DNA of 47,667 nucleotides, from NCBI GenBank assembly GCA_021803215.1, contig JAJZLV010000125.1:1-47667 (forward strand), given 5' to 3'. The DNA is from Actinomycetes bacterium. Its GTDB lineage: Bacteria > Actinomycetota > Acidimicrobiia > Acidimicrobiales > Bog-793. A program made the translations under genes and the position numbers. Shown piece by piece: positions 1 to 8,744 of this stretch. Each line of letters starts with the position of its first letter. The first letter of the stretch is position 1. The notes below the pieces were generated by a model. It was not told where the DNA came from, did not search any database, and was given only the letters and a program-made list of their open reading frames with translations.

Positions 1-7
1 GCGGTCG

Positions 8-84
<77 letters not shown>

Positions 85-96
85 GCGAAGAAGGCC

Positions 97-102
97 AGTA
101 TA
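97..102 (-). promoter_or_regulatory. Probable -10 element of the tRNA-fMet promoter
   Basis: Read on the minus strand this is TATACT, a near-consensus -10 hexamer whose proximal end lies 13 bases before the mature tRNA 5' end, as expected for a short tRNA leader. No convincing -35 hexamer is visible at the usual distance. Confidence 0.5.
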
Positions 103-443
103 GAGGAGACCAGGCGCCCCCGCCGCTGGTAGCGCCTCAGTCGGAATCACGCGCGCTGAGAGGCCTAAGGGGATGGTCGGCTCCTGCAGCGATCTCTCCA
201 GGGCTGCTCGGTGAGCCGACCCGCACACACCAGGCCGCGTGTCAAAGATGAGTCTTCGTCCTGCGACGGCGAAGTGGACAGAGCACTGGGCCGGCTCTTC
301 GGCGCTGGTGATGCTCACGCGGTGGGTTTTGTGAGGGAGTCATCACTGGGAGATTCGGCCAGCAGCCGAAAGGCACGACGAACGGCCCGGGCGGAGACCA
401 GTAGCCCTGTCGTCGAGGGACCAGAGCACGTAACATCTTGGCC
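103..443. other. Intergenic stretch, no convincing gene
   Basis: Open frames exist on both strands, but none shows domain-like composition or a ribosome-binding site. The interval holds the promoter side of the tRNA gene and the upstream region of the cyclic-nucleotide-binding gene. Nothing else was recognised. Confidence 0.5.
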
Positions 444-857
444 ATGTCTTCGGCTTCGGAAGTTCTCGCAAAGGTTCCGATCTTCTCTATGCAGCCTCCC
501 AAGGAGATCGCGAAGCTCGCCCGTGCCGCCCACGAGCGCACCTTCGCGGCGGGGACCGTCATGAGCGAGGAAGAGGACTTCGGGAGCATCTTCACCGTCA
601 TCGTCGATGGGGAAGCGAGCGTCTCCGTAAGGGGCCGCCAGGCACGCACCTTGAAAGCAGGAGACTTCTTCGGCGAGATGTCGATCATCGACCGGTCTCC
701 TCGCTCGGCGACTGTCAAGGCAGAGACAGACTGCACCTGCCTCATGCTCACCCAGCCAGTCTTCCGCCCCTTTGCCGTCTCACATCCCGACACCATGTGG
801 GCGCTCTTGGAGCTGATGGTGAAGCGGGTACGCGAGAGCGAGGCGCGCCAGAGCTAG
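444..857 (+). CDS. Single-domain cyclic nucleotide-binding (CRP-like) protein
   Basis: This 137-residue protein is essentially one cNMP-binding beta-roll. Residues about 8-70 form the roll (VPIFSMQPPKEIAKLARAA, then VIVDGEASVSV). Residues 76-91 are a recognisable phosphate-binding cassette (FGEMSIIDRSPRSATV) with the expected Glu78 and Arg87, which in the family contact the ribose and phosphate of cAMP. There is no helix-turn-helix after the C-terminal helix, so it is unlikely to be a CRP/FNR transcription factor; stand-alone cNBDs act as sensors or regulatory subunits. I chose ATG 444; a TTG two codons earlier is possible, and neither has a strong Shine-Dalgarno sequence. It stands alone, and the downstream minus-strand gene is decayed. 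Confidence 0.85.
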   Translation: MSSASEVLAKVPIFSMQPPKEIAKLARAAHERTFAAGTVMSEEEDFGSIFTVIVDGEASVSVRGRQARTLKAGDFFGEMSIIDRSPRSATVKAETDCTCLMLTQPVFRPFAVSHPDTMWALLELMVKRVRESEARQS

Positions 858-884
858 CAGAAGGGACCGGCTCGTCAGGCACCA

Positions 885-1702
885 GTGCCACGCTCGGCTC
901 CCTTGCACTCCTCTCTGGGACAGTCCTCTTCGCCGACACCGCCGAGACCGACGGCATCTCGAGTCCGAGGCGGGAGCCCACCTCTTGCTCAATGCCCGGC
1001 AGGAACTGCCCGGCAGGCGTTGCAGCCAGCGCCCACTCATCTCTAGGCCGGCAGCGCTCTCGGAGAGCTCCGCTGGTAGCTTCGGCACCGGTGCGAGATC
1101 GAAGGTGGCCGTCCGGCCGAATCCCGGCTGGCGAGCCTCTTCCAGCACCGCACGGAGCCGGAAGAGTCGCTGCCCCGCCTCGCTGGGAGGCTCCCGCGCC
1201 TTCCAGAGAACCTCTCGGTGAAGAGATCTCTCGACGCTGGCGAGCCCCTCCCAGGCCTCGCCCGCCCAGACGAAGACCGCCGAAACCTCGAGCCAAGGCG
1301 AACCAATGGAGACGAGCTGGCCTCCTGTGTCATAGAGAGCCACGATGCCTGCGAGCCGACAACGCGTAGCCCTTCGACAACTCGACGACGTCGGCGTCGA
1401 TCTGGGTCCGGTCGGTGCCTTGGGCGAAGAGCCGGCGATGGCCGCCTTCCAGCCCGAGGTCGCGCTCATAGTGGCCGGCGAGCTCGCCAGAGTCCCAGAG
1501 CGCGCCTGCTGTACGTAGAAGCGGTCGAAAGCTCATCGCTAACCCTGGCACCGAGTGGCACGTCGAGAGCCAAGAGGAGGTCCGCGTGCCCGGATGGGCG
1601 AGGAGCCCACGCCGGCCAGGAAGCCGCCGGCTTCTCCTCGCGCCAGCCCGTCAGATTATCGAGCAGTCGTCGCTGCCCGCAGAGCTGGGCCGGAAGACAC
1701 AA
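885..1702 (-). pseudogene. Decayed gene of unknown function (several frameshifts)
   Basis: Protein-like sequence continues across this minus-strand stretch but changes frame at least three times. Successive pieces are DLLLALDVPLGARVSDE (around 1550-1600), GALWDSGELAGHYERDLGLE (around 1450-1510), IVALYDTGGQLVSIGSPWLE and LFRLRAVLEEARQPGFGRTA (around 1080-1350), and WALAATPAGQFLPGIEQEVG (around 960-1040). No single frame covers more than about a third of the length. The composition (DVVELSKGY, VFVWAGEAWEGL) looks like a real enzyme or secreted protein, but I do not recognise the family. The ends are approximate. A stand-alone small gene in one frame is less likely, because the pieces join in order on one strand. 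Confidence 0.45.
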
Positions 1703-1732
1703 GCCGCTCCCGGCCGCCCGGCAGGAGACCGC

Positions 1733-1873
1733 TCAGTAGCTACCGCCGTGCACGGTCGTCGCCGGGTGGTGGCCACCGCCATTCGAGCTGCAGCCGGCCG
1801 CCACAAGTCCGCCGCCCACGATGAGGGCGACCGCGAACAGCACCCGCCGGTAAATCGAGACGCGCCTTTGCAT
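1733..1873 (-). CDS. Very small predicted lipoprotein
   Basis: This 46-residue protein has a classical lipoprotein signal: basic start MQRRVSIYRR, hydrophobic core VLFAVALIVGGGLVAA, and a lipobox ending in Cys28 (VAAGC). Only 18 residues (Ser/Asn/Gly/His-rich) would remain after processing and lipidation. A purine-rich site (GAAAGGGAACAG) precedes the ATG at 1873. A longer in-frame start near 1987 lacks such a site and would bury the signal peptide. It lies just downstream of the MFS/sulfotransferase gene on the same strand. The mature peptide has no recognisable domain; it may be a truncated lipoprotein adjoining the decayed gene downstream. Confidence 0.6.
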   Translation of the reverse strand: MQRRVSIYRRVLFAVALIVGGGLVAAGCSSNGGGHHPATTVHGGSY

Positions 1874-1913
1874 TCTGTTCCCTTTCAAACGATCGCTCCG
1901 GCCTGTCAAAAGC

Positions 1914-4913
1914 TCAGTGAAATTTCCTCTCGATCCCAAAGACCCGAGACGACCTGAGGACTCGGCCGGCCGAGTCGAGCGCCTCAACCTCGAAGCGCCT
2001 GGCCCTCGAGGAGACGAGCATCACGCTCTGGAAGCCTCTCTTCGGGGCAGTCAGCAGCTGGCGGAACCGGCCGCCCGGTCCTTCAGCCAGCACCCGCCAG
2101 CGCGCCACCTCGGTCGCCCCGTTCCAGCTGACGTAGATCTTCGTGCGATCCCCAGCTGGCCGGGCGACCGCCCTCGGGAGGGTGAGCGGCTTTCCCACCC
2201 AATGACGGACGAGGACGGCCCGGTACGACAGGTCCGGGCCGGGCAGCTGGGCATTGAAGATCAGCTTGCCCGAATGGGTGTACTCGGTCAGCTCTGGCTG
2301 GGCCCCCCAGCCGACGAGGACGTCACCGTTCGGCAGGAGCTGGGTGCTGCCCATGTAGGCGGCGTCGAAGCTCTTCCCGTAGACGTACTGCGCCTTCAAG
2401 GTGGCGGTGTGCGTCTTGCGGTTCAGGTGGAGGACGAGGGCACGAGAGGGGGCGGTCGCTCCCACGTAGGTGCCGGCTCCGCTGATCTGGCAGCAGTGGT
2501 CGTCGAACATGGTGATGGTCGACCGACCGTTCATGACGACGTCGTGCTGCCACTCGAACATGGCCTTCTTCGGCAACTTGAACGAGGAGTGCCTGCCTCC
2601 GAGCGTCCAGACGATCTTCTTGGTCTTCACGTTGATGTCGTAAGCCGCCCAGGTGTTGCGCATCGAGACGACGAGCGTGTCCTTGTGACCGAGGCTTATC
2701 GAGTTGACGTGGTAGGCGTCCCAGGGAAAGCCGTTCGTCTGCGGGATGGCGTGCGAGGCGGAGAGCGGGATGTGGTGGAGGGCGTTCCAGCTCCAGACGA
2801 GCTTTCCTGTCTTCAAGTCGTACTTCTGGACCGCCGAGTCCGTGATGGCACCGTTCTCGGTCCCGCCGTACCTGTAGAGGTTCATCGGGATGTTCTTGTT
2901 CGCCGTCACGTAGGCGTACTTGCCCTTGATGATGAACGAATGGAGGGTGAGCACCCAGCCGTCCTGGCCCTTGATCTTGGCGATCGTCTTGTAGTGCTCG
3001 TTCACCACGATGTACTCACCGGACTCGGTCGCCCCGGTCGGGGTGATGATCCCCTGCCACCAGGAGAGGACCGGCTTGCCCTCGTAGATCTGGGCTGCCA
3101 GGTCCGAGGCGACGTACTTGGGCGGCGTCGGCCTGAACCAGATCGGTGTCAGGTTCGGCGCCAACAGGAGCGGGCCGCTCTGACCGTCCATCGGGTGGGT
3201 GGTGAGGTTGTAGAAATTGCCGACCATGACATCGCCCGGAAGCGTCTTCCGGCTGGCCGTGCCCTCCGTGACCGTGATGCGCGGGGGATGGAGATTCGGG
3301 GCCGAGACGAAGTCGTAGGCCCCCTGCTTGCTCCAAGCCCCGATCGGAGCCCCCGCGCCCCCTGCCACACCGAAGTCGAGCGAGAGGAAGGCGACGATGA
3401 GAAGGCCGACCCCGATCGGGAGGCTGAGGCGAAGCTTCGGCTGGCTGCGGGCCGGGGCGTTGTCGGTCCTCGGCATGAACAAGAACGCCACCACCAAGGC
3501 GGCAAGGACGAAGCCGGCTCCTATCAGGTATGCGAGCCGGTAGCCGTCGGTGAGGGCCACTGAGGCCACCTTGTTCTCGCCGAAGAAGTGGGTGGTGAAC
3601 TGGGTGGCGAGCGAGATGAGGAGGGCTATCCCGAGCCCGCCGCCCGATTGCCGGGCGGTGTTGACGAGGCCCGAGACGAGCCCGGCCTGCTCGGGAGCCG
3701 AGCCCTGGATGGCCGCGATCGTCGAAGGGACGATCGAAAGGCCGATGCCGGCCGCCACGAGGAGGCCGGGAAGGACGATGTAGCCGACGGCGCTGCCGCT
3801 CGGCCCGATGCGGACGAAAAGGAGCATGCCGGTGAGCATCAGCAAGAGCCCGCTGACCAGGACCGGGCGGGGCCCGAAGCGGGACACCAGCCCGCCCGCC
3901 CGGTGGGCGGAGAACATGATCAAAAGCGCCATCGGCAAGAAGGCGAGCCCGGTGGCGAGCGGCGTGAGGCCGAGCACCTGCTGGAGGTAGAGAGAGCTCA
4001 CGTACCACATGGGAAAGAGCGCTGCGCTGAACAAGAGAACGACGGCGTTCGCCACGAGCACCGGCCGGGTGAGCGAGCGGAACGGGATGAGCGGCTTTCT
4101 CGCGAGGTGGGTCTCGACGTAGCCGAAGACCCCCGACAGGACGAGTCCGCCCGCTATCGGCCCGATGGCGAGCGGGGCGAGCCAGTTCGAGTTGCCGGCG
4201 TTCACGACCCCGTAGACGATGAGGACCAACGATGCCGTGAGCAGGAGCGCCCCGAAGAGGTCGAAGTCGCTCCTCTCGCTCTCCTTCCTGCGCTCGGCCA
4301 CCACCGCGAGAGCGATGAAGGCGGCGATGATCCCGATCGGCGGGTTTATGAGAAGCACCCAGCGCCAGCCGAGGCCGGAGGTGAGCACCCCGCCGAGCAG
4401 TGTGCCGGCCGCTCCCCCGGCACCGTTCATGGCACCCCAAAGAGCGATCGCCTTGTGACGCTTCGGCCCTGCCTCGAACGAGTAGGTCACGATGGCGAGC
4501 GACGAGGCGGCCATGAGGGCCCCCGAGAGGCCTTGCACGCCGCGGGCGACGACGAGGAGAGTCTGGGTCGGCGCCATGCCGCCCGCCAGCGAGGTGAGCG
4601 AGAACAAAAGGAGGGCGGCGACGAAGAGCCGGCGCTGCCCGAAGTGGTCGCTCGCCCGGCCGCCGAACATCAAAAAGCCGGCGAAGGCGATGGCGTAGGC
4701 GTCCACCACCCACTGCAAGCCGACGGCCGAGAAGCCGAGGCTCGACTGGATGGAGGGGAGGGCGACGTTGACGATGCTCAGGTCCAAGATGACCATGAAC
4801 TGAGCCACGCAGCAGACGACGAGGAGCCAGCGGCTCCTTCCTTCGAAGCTGATCCCTCCCGCCTTGGTCTCCGGCCCGCCGCCGCCTCGGCGCTCGCCGA
4901 CTTCGGTGCTCAC
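1914..4913 (-). CDS. Fusion: 14-TM MFS (DHA2) exporter + arylsulfotransferase domain
   Basis: One uninterrupted 999-residue frame. Residues about 28-480 are an MFS drug:H+ antiporter-2 permease: LDLSIVNVALPSIQ (43-56), motif A GGRASDHFGQRR (84-95), RGVQGLSGALM (124-134) and a motif-C-like segment around 160-190. An additional hydrophobic segment at about 496-518 should place the rest outside the membrane. Residues about 560-900 resemble bacterial arylsulfotransferases (Arylsulfotran_2 type): DAYHVNSI with His735 and Asn737, SMRNTWAAYD with Arg752, WTLGGRHSSF, and WQHD with His790. By my reading these match the His/Asn/Arg/His active-site set of E. coli ASST. Residues about 915-999 form a beta-rich tail. 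The start is GTG at 4913, overlapping the upstream sulfotransferase stop as GTGA; a GTG at 4946 is an alternative. Such enzymes move sulfate between phenolic donors and acceptors without PAPS. A transporter carrying its own modifying enzyme is inferred. Confidence 0.85.
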   Translation of the reverse strand: MSTEVGERRGGGGPETKAGGISFEGRSRWLLVVCCVAQFMVILDLSIVNVALPSIQSSLGFSAVGLQWVVDAYAIAFAGFLMFGGRASDHFGQRRLFVAALLLFSLTSLAGGMAPTQTLLVVARGVQGLSGALMAASSLAIVTYSFEAGPKRHKAIALWGAMNGAGGAAGTLLGGVLTSGLGWRWVLLINPPIGIIAAFIALAVVAERRKESERSDFDLFGALLLTASLVLIVYGVVNAGNSNWLAPLAIGPIAGGLVLSGVFGYVETHLARKPLIPFRSLTRPVLVANAVVLLFSAALFPMWYVSSLYLQQVLGLTPLATGLAFLPMALLIMFSAHRAGGLVSRFGPRPVLVSGLLLMLTGMLLFVRIGPSGSAVGYIVLPGLLVAAGIGLSIVPSTIAAIQGSAPEQAGLVSGLVNTARQSGGGLGIALLISLATQFTTHFFGENKVASVALTDGYRLAYLIGAGFVLAALVVAFLFMPRTDNAPARSQPKLRLSLPIGVGLLIVAFLSLDFGVAGGAGAPIGAWSKQGAYDFVSAPNLHPPRITVTEGTASRKTLPGDVMVGNFYNLTTHPMDGQSGPLLLAPNLTPIWFRPTPPKYVASDLAAQIYEGKPVLSWWQGIITPTGATESGEYIVVNEHYKTIAKIKGQDGWVLTLHSFIIKGKYAYVTANKNIPMNLYRYGGTENGAITDSAVQKYDLKTGKLVWSWNALHHIPLSASHAIPQTNGFPWDAYHVNSISLGHKDTLVVSMRNTWAAYDINVKTKKIVWTLGGRHSSFKLPKKAMFEWQHDVVMNGRSTITMFDDHCCQISGAGTYVGATAPSRALVLHLNRKTHTATLKAQYVYGKSFDAAYMGSTQLLPNGDVLVGWGAQPELTEYTHSGKLIFNAQLPGPDLSYRAVLVRHWVGKPLTLPRAVARPAGDRTKIYVSWNGATEVARWRVLAEGPGGRFRQLLTAPKRGFQSVMLVSSRARRFEVEALDSAGRVLRSSRVFGIERKFH

Positions 4914-5620
4914 GAGGTCTCGGCCGCGACCTCTCCCGCTCGCCACTCCGACAGGACAGCCAGAGCGGAATCGATGATGCGATCGGCGAAGGTGGCGGAG
5001 TCGTTGACGCGGGGGAAGGGCTCCTGCGGCACGGGCAGCTCGAGGAACTCACAAAGAGGCTCCCAGCCCTCTGCCGGGTTCCAGACGAGCAGGCGGTCGG
5101 CCGGAACGGTCGCTTTCACCCCGGCGTTGTACTCCTCCATGGCGTGGGCCATGTAACCGGGATCGGCGTCGTCCGGGTCCTCCGGCATGAGCCCGCTCTT
5201 CTGCCACATAGAGCGCATCATCTCGAGGTAGCCATCCCAGGCAGGGTCGATCTTCGCCCGGGCGCTCGAGAGATCCCGCATGAGGAGGTCGCCGTAGAAC
5301 ATCCCCCAGATCGTGTCGGTCATGCTGCGCTCCCAGCTCTCGGGCTGGCGCACGCTCAACAGCACCTTGGCATCCGGGTAGAACTCGATGAGCTCCCTGT
5401 AATAGAAGGCCCCCGGCCAGTCGACGGTCGCCTGGTACCCGGCAAAGACGCTCTCGAAGTCCCCGCCGCCGCTCTCGAAGAGCGACTGCCACTTCTCTGC
5501 AAGGCTCAAGTCGCCGAGGACGTTTACCATGTGATAGCAGGGCCCGAGCCCGAGCTTTTCGAGCGCCTCTTTCTGCGACAAGGTCGCAGTGCGCGGCAGG
5601 CCGGCTCCGATCAGCTTCAT
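4910..5620 (-). CDS. PAPS-dependent sulfotransferase-like protein
   Basis: This 236-residue protein opens with the 5'-phosphosulfate loop of the family (GAGLPRTATLSQKEALEKLG, residues 5-24), followed by GPCYHM (26-31). Later come the receptor-binding and 3'-phosphate region (YRELIEFYPDAKVLLSVRQP, about 75-93) and FLELPVPQEPFPRVN near the C-terminus. This pattern fits the Sulfotransfer_4 family, which transfers sulfate from PAPS to small hydroxylated acceptors. The start at ATG 5620 has a strong Shine-Dalgarno sequence (GGAGGGG, six bases away). The stop overlaps the GTG of the MFS-arylsulfotransferase fusion, so the two are translationally coupled and probably act on the same sulfated compound. 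The acceptor cannot be read from sequence. Confidence 0.85.
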   Translation of the reverse strand: MKLIGAGLPRTATLSQKEALEKLGLGPCYHMVNVLGDLSLAEKWQSLFESGGGDFESVFAGYQATVDWPGAFYYRELIEFYPDAKVLLSVRQPESWERSMTDTIWGMFYGDLLMRDLSSARAKIDPAWDGYLEMMRSMWQKSGLMPEDPDDADPGYMAHAMEEYNAGVKATVPADRLLVWNPAEGWEPLCEFLELPVPQEPFPRVNDSATFADRIIDSALAVLSEWRAGEVAAETS

Positions 5621-5761
5621 GTGATTCCCCTCCAAGGTGTGTTGCTCCCGGACCACCATAGCGAGGCAGTCTTGCGCTGTGAAAGCCTTGAGTGCTGCCT
5701 GGGTCCGAACTGAGAGCTTCCTTGGCTTAGAGCCGCGTATACCCCTACCCTCTCAGGAGGA

Positions 5762-8734
5762 TCAGCTCACCCGCTTCCAGCTGGGAAAGCGCAGCCTCTT
5801 GGCACCGATGGCGTCGGCGCTGGCATGGCTCTTGCCGGCCCGGCCGGGGGAAAGTGGGCTCGGCGGGCTGCTGAACGGACGGCCCTTGGCCGCACCCGTC
5901 GACTTGGAGGAGGCCTTCTGCTCGGCGATGAGCTTGTGGGCTTGGCTCAGGTAACGCCCCATCACTGCGAGGTCCCTCTGCAAGGCGCCGAGCTGGAAGC
6001 CCCTCTCGGCCACGAGCGAGCGCTGGTAGGCCTGATAGGCCTTGTCGAGGTCCGCCGTCACCTTGACCGAGAGCACCGACGACGGAGAGCTGCCCACGTA
6101 GCGGACGCTCGAGCCGAAGACGGACTTGAGCGCTCCGATCAGGCTCGGGGCAAAGCGCACCTCGTTTCCGTTCAAGTCAACCGCCACGTCGGCCAGCACC
6201 GGGGGTGACCTGCTGTCCGAAGAGACGTAGATCGACTGGATGTAGATGAACGAGTCCTCGATAGGGACGAGCACAGGCGAGCCGTAGAGGACCCGGGCGT
6301 GCGCCCGGCGCAAGAGGGCGACCTGTTGCACGACCGCCCGGCTCAGCTGGAGCCGCGACGCCACCAGCGAGGGCCCGAGGGCAGAGGCCTTCACCCGGGG
6401 AAGCTCGTAGCTGATGAGCCGGCCGTAGCTCTTGTAGCCGCTCTCTGCCACGGTGAAGCCGGCCAGCTGCTCGGTCCGTCCGGTGATCGAGAAGGGGACG
6501 AGCGGCTCGACGGCGAGGAACTGGGTGTTGGTCCGCCCCGGCAGGCGCAGCATCTCGTAGGTCGGCACGTAAGGGGCGTTGCGGCTCCCCTCGGCCAGGG
6601 AGAAGGAGTTCTCGAAGCGGTAGAACTCCCTCGCGCCGGCCGCCGTCGCCTGGTAGTGGTAGCGCCCGTACATGGCCGAGAGCAGCATGAGGAGCGACCT
6701 CGAGTAGCGAAGGTGGTTCTCGAGCCCGGGAGAGAGCCGGCTCATCGCCTTGAGCGGCTCGATGAGTCCCGGGTAGACGTGCTCCCAGGCCCTCAGCACC
6801 GGGTCGCGCGGGTCGAGCGCGAAGAAGCTCAGCTTCCCGCTGTAGGCGTTCACGACCGCCACGACCGAGTTGCGGACGTAGTTGTACTGGCCCTGCAGCC
6901 CGTTGTTCGGTCCGAGCACTCCGGTGGGGGCTCCCTCTGCATAGGGGTAGGAGTCGCTCGTGGTGTAGCAGTCGACCATGAAGTAGACCTGCCCGCCCGA
7001 GACGACGGGATAGGGGTGCGAGCCAACCTTCAAAAACGGCGCCGCCTTCGCGACCCGCTGGCGGACGTTCTGCACGAACAAGATGCGTGATCTCTTGGTG
7101 ATGAGGCTCGAGTCGAGCAGGTTGAGGTCGTGAAAGCGCATGGCGAAGGCCGCCCGCTGCCAGAAGCCCGTCAACCGCACACCGCCCGAGCCGCGGTAGT
7201 GGCTCGTGACCGGACCCTTGGCCGTGGCGTAGTCGAGCTCCCTCTCTTTCGTGTCGACCACCACGTAGCTGCTGGAGCTGTCCCCGAAGTAGACGGCCGG
7301 CTGGTCTACGACCGGGGCGCCGTTCGTCGAGTTGTCCGGGATGCCGGAGATGTCATAGGTCGGGCGGCCGCTCGAGGTGACGGTGTTGGCGGGCGACATC
7401 ACGACCCCGTAGCCGTGGGTGTAGATGAGGTGCTCGGCCACCCAGCTGTGGCGCGGGACCGCCCCGCTGTCCACCTCCCTCGTGCCGATCACCACCGGAG
7501 TGAGGCTCTGGCTCCCGCCGTTCGTAAGCTGGTAGCGGTCGATCGAGAGTCCGGCCACCCGGTAGTAGCTGTGGAGCGACTGCATGGCGTCGTAGGTGGC
7601 GCTGGCCACGCTCGGGCTCCAAAGTGGCAGCTCGGCGAGCGCCGGCAGGTCGGCCTCGACCGTGCTCGCCTTCAGGTTGGGGCTGGCGTCGAAGCGGACC
7701 GCCCGAACCTGCGAGAGCCCGAAGGCCGCCCGGGTGGCGGCGATGTTCCGCTGCAGGTACGGGAGCTCGACGCTCGCCTGGGAGGGGTTCACCACCACCC
7801 ACTGCACGATGGCGGGGTAGATCATCCCGATCACGAGGGCCACGAAGGCCCAGAGGCCGACCGCCACGGCCGGCAGCGCCCAGCTGCGGTGGTAGACGTT
7901 GTAGCTGAGCAGGACGAACGAGATCATGCTCAAGATGGCGAGGATCGAGAGCGCCGGCAGGCGGACATGTACGTCGGTGTAGTCGGCCCCCACCACGAGC
8001 CCGTTCGTGGACAGCCCCAGGTCGAAGCGGTCGACGAAGAAGTAGCCGGCGGCTCTCACGAGGGCGACGATGGCGAGGATGAACGAGAGGTGGGCGGTCG
8101 CCCGGGCGTCCACCCGGGGGCTCGGCCCGCTGGTCCGGATGGCGCCGTTCAGGTAGTGGGCGACGGCCGTCACTATGAACAGCACCACGAGGGCCACGAG
8201 CGACCAGTCGACGAGGAAGGACAAGAAGGGCAGGCGGAAGACGAAAAAGCCGATGTCGCGGTGGAACTGCGGGTCCTTCACGCCGAACTTCCCGCCGTTC
8301 ATGAACAACAGCCAGTGCTGCCACTGCCCGCTGGCGCCGACTCCGACCGCCAGGGCGAGGAGGAACGAGACGACCGTGCGCAGCGCTACCCGGAAGCGCC
8401 CGATCGAGGCCCGGTAGCGGCGGGCCATCTCGTACTCGGCCGCCGAGTAGATGTCGGGCGGCGAGAGGGCGTCGGCCACGTGGAGGCTGGTCCAGCAAGA
8501 GACGAAGAAGACCCCGCTGAAGACGATCGCCAGCCCGGCCCGGGTCTCGGCCATCGACCGCCAGATCATCGAGAGGTGGACCGAGCCGAACCAGAGGTAG
8601 TTCGTGTAGGCATCGGCGATCAGCTGGACCGCCACGATGGCCAAGATGACCGCCAGGACCCCGAGGATGATCGCCAGCTGGTAGCCGCGCAGCAGGCGCG
8701 GCCGCGAGATGACGGCCTGGTCTGGGAGCCTCAC
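5762..8734 (-). CDS. UPF0182 family integral membrane protein
   Basis: This 990-residue protein matches the size and layout of UPF0182. Seven membrane helices lie in the first third (for example LAIILGVLAVILAIVAVQLI, IVFSGVFFVSCWTSL, FILAIVALVRAAGYFFV, AVAVGLWAFVALVIGMIYP). A long extracytoplasmic part follows, containing family-like stretches such as WLLFMNGGKFGVKDPQFHRD, FFVFRLPF, YTHGYGVVMSPAN and GPNNGLQGQYNYVRNSVVAV. The C-terminal 150 residues are coiled-coil-like and end in a low-complexity basic tail. I start it at GTG 8734, eleven bases after the stop of the DivIVA-like gene, because earlier in-frame sequence translates to Arg/Pro-rich shadow of that gene. The biochemical role of UPF0182 is unknown. 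Confidence 0.9.
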   Translation of the reverse strand: MRLPDQAVISRPRLLRGYQLAIILGVLAVILAIVAVQLIADAYTNYLWFGSVHLSMIWRSMAETRAGLAIVFSGVFFVSCWTSLHVADALSPPDIYSAAEYEMARRYRASIGRFRVALRTVVSFLLALAVGVGASGQWQHWLLFMNGGKFGVKDPQFHRDIGFFVFRLPFLSFLVDWSLVALVVLFIVTAVAHYLNGAIRTSGPSPRVDARATAHLSFILAIVALVRAAGYFFVDRFDLGLSTNGLVVGADYTDVHVRLPALSILAILSMISFVLLSYNVYHRSWALPAVAVGLWAFVALVIGMIYPAIVQWVVVNPSQASVELPYLQRNIAATRAAFGLSQVRAVRFDASPNLKASTVEADLPALAELPLWSPSVASATYDAMQSLHSYYRVAGLSIDRYQLTNGGSQSLTPVVIGTREVDSGAVPRHSWVAEHLIYTHGYGVVMSPANTVTSSGRPTYDISGIPDNSTNGAPVVDQPAVYFGDSSSSYVVVDTKERELDYATAKGPVTSHYRGSGGVRLTGFWQRAAFAMRFHDLNLLDSSLITKRSRILFVQNVRQRVAKAAPFLKVGSHPYPVVSGGQVYFMVDCYTTSDSYPYAEGAPTGVLGPNNGLQGQYNYVRNSVVAVVNAYSGKLSFFALDPRDPVLRAWEHVYPGLIEPLKAMSRLSPGLENHLRYSRSLLMLLSAMYGRYHYQATAAGAREFYRFENSFSLAEGSRNAPYVPTYEMLRLPGRTNTQFLAVEPLVPFSITGRTEQLAGFTVAESGYKSYGRLISYELPRVKASALGPSLVASRLQLSRAVVQQVALLRRAHARVLYGSPVLVPIEDSFIYIQSIYVSSDSRSPPVLADVAVDLNGNEVRFAPSLIGALKSVFGSSVRYVGSSPSSVLSVKVTADLDKAYQAYQRSLVAERGFQLGALQRDLAVMGRYLSQAHKLIAEQKASSKSTGAAKGRPFSSPPSPLSPGRAGKSHASADAIGAKRLRFPSWKRVS

Positions 8735-8744
8735 CGGAGAAAGG

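Noticed and set aside
3588..5156. Long open frame on plus, opposite the MFS-arylsulfotransferase gene
   Set aside because: Composition (Arg/Glu/Gly/Asp-rich, no motif) is that of a GC-rich antisense shadow; the minus-strand reading has clear domains.
5712..5757. Hairpin terminator between the UPF0182 and sulfotransferase genes
   Set aside because: Only a 6-bp TGAGAG/CTCTCA pair with a loop of more than 30 bases and no U-run.
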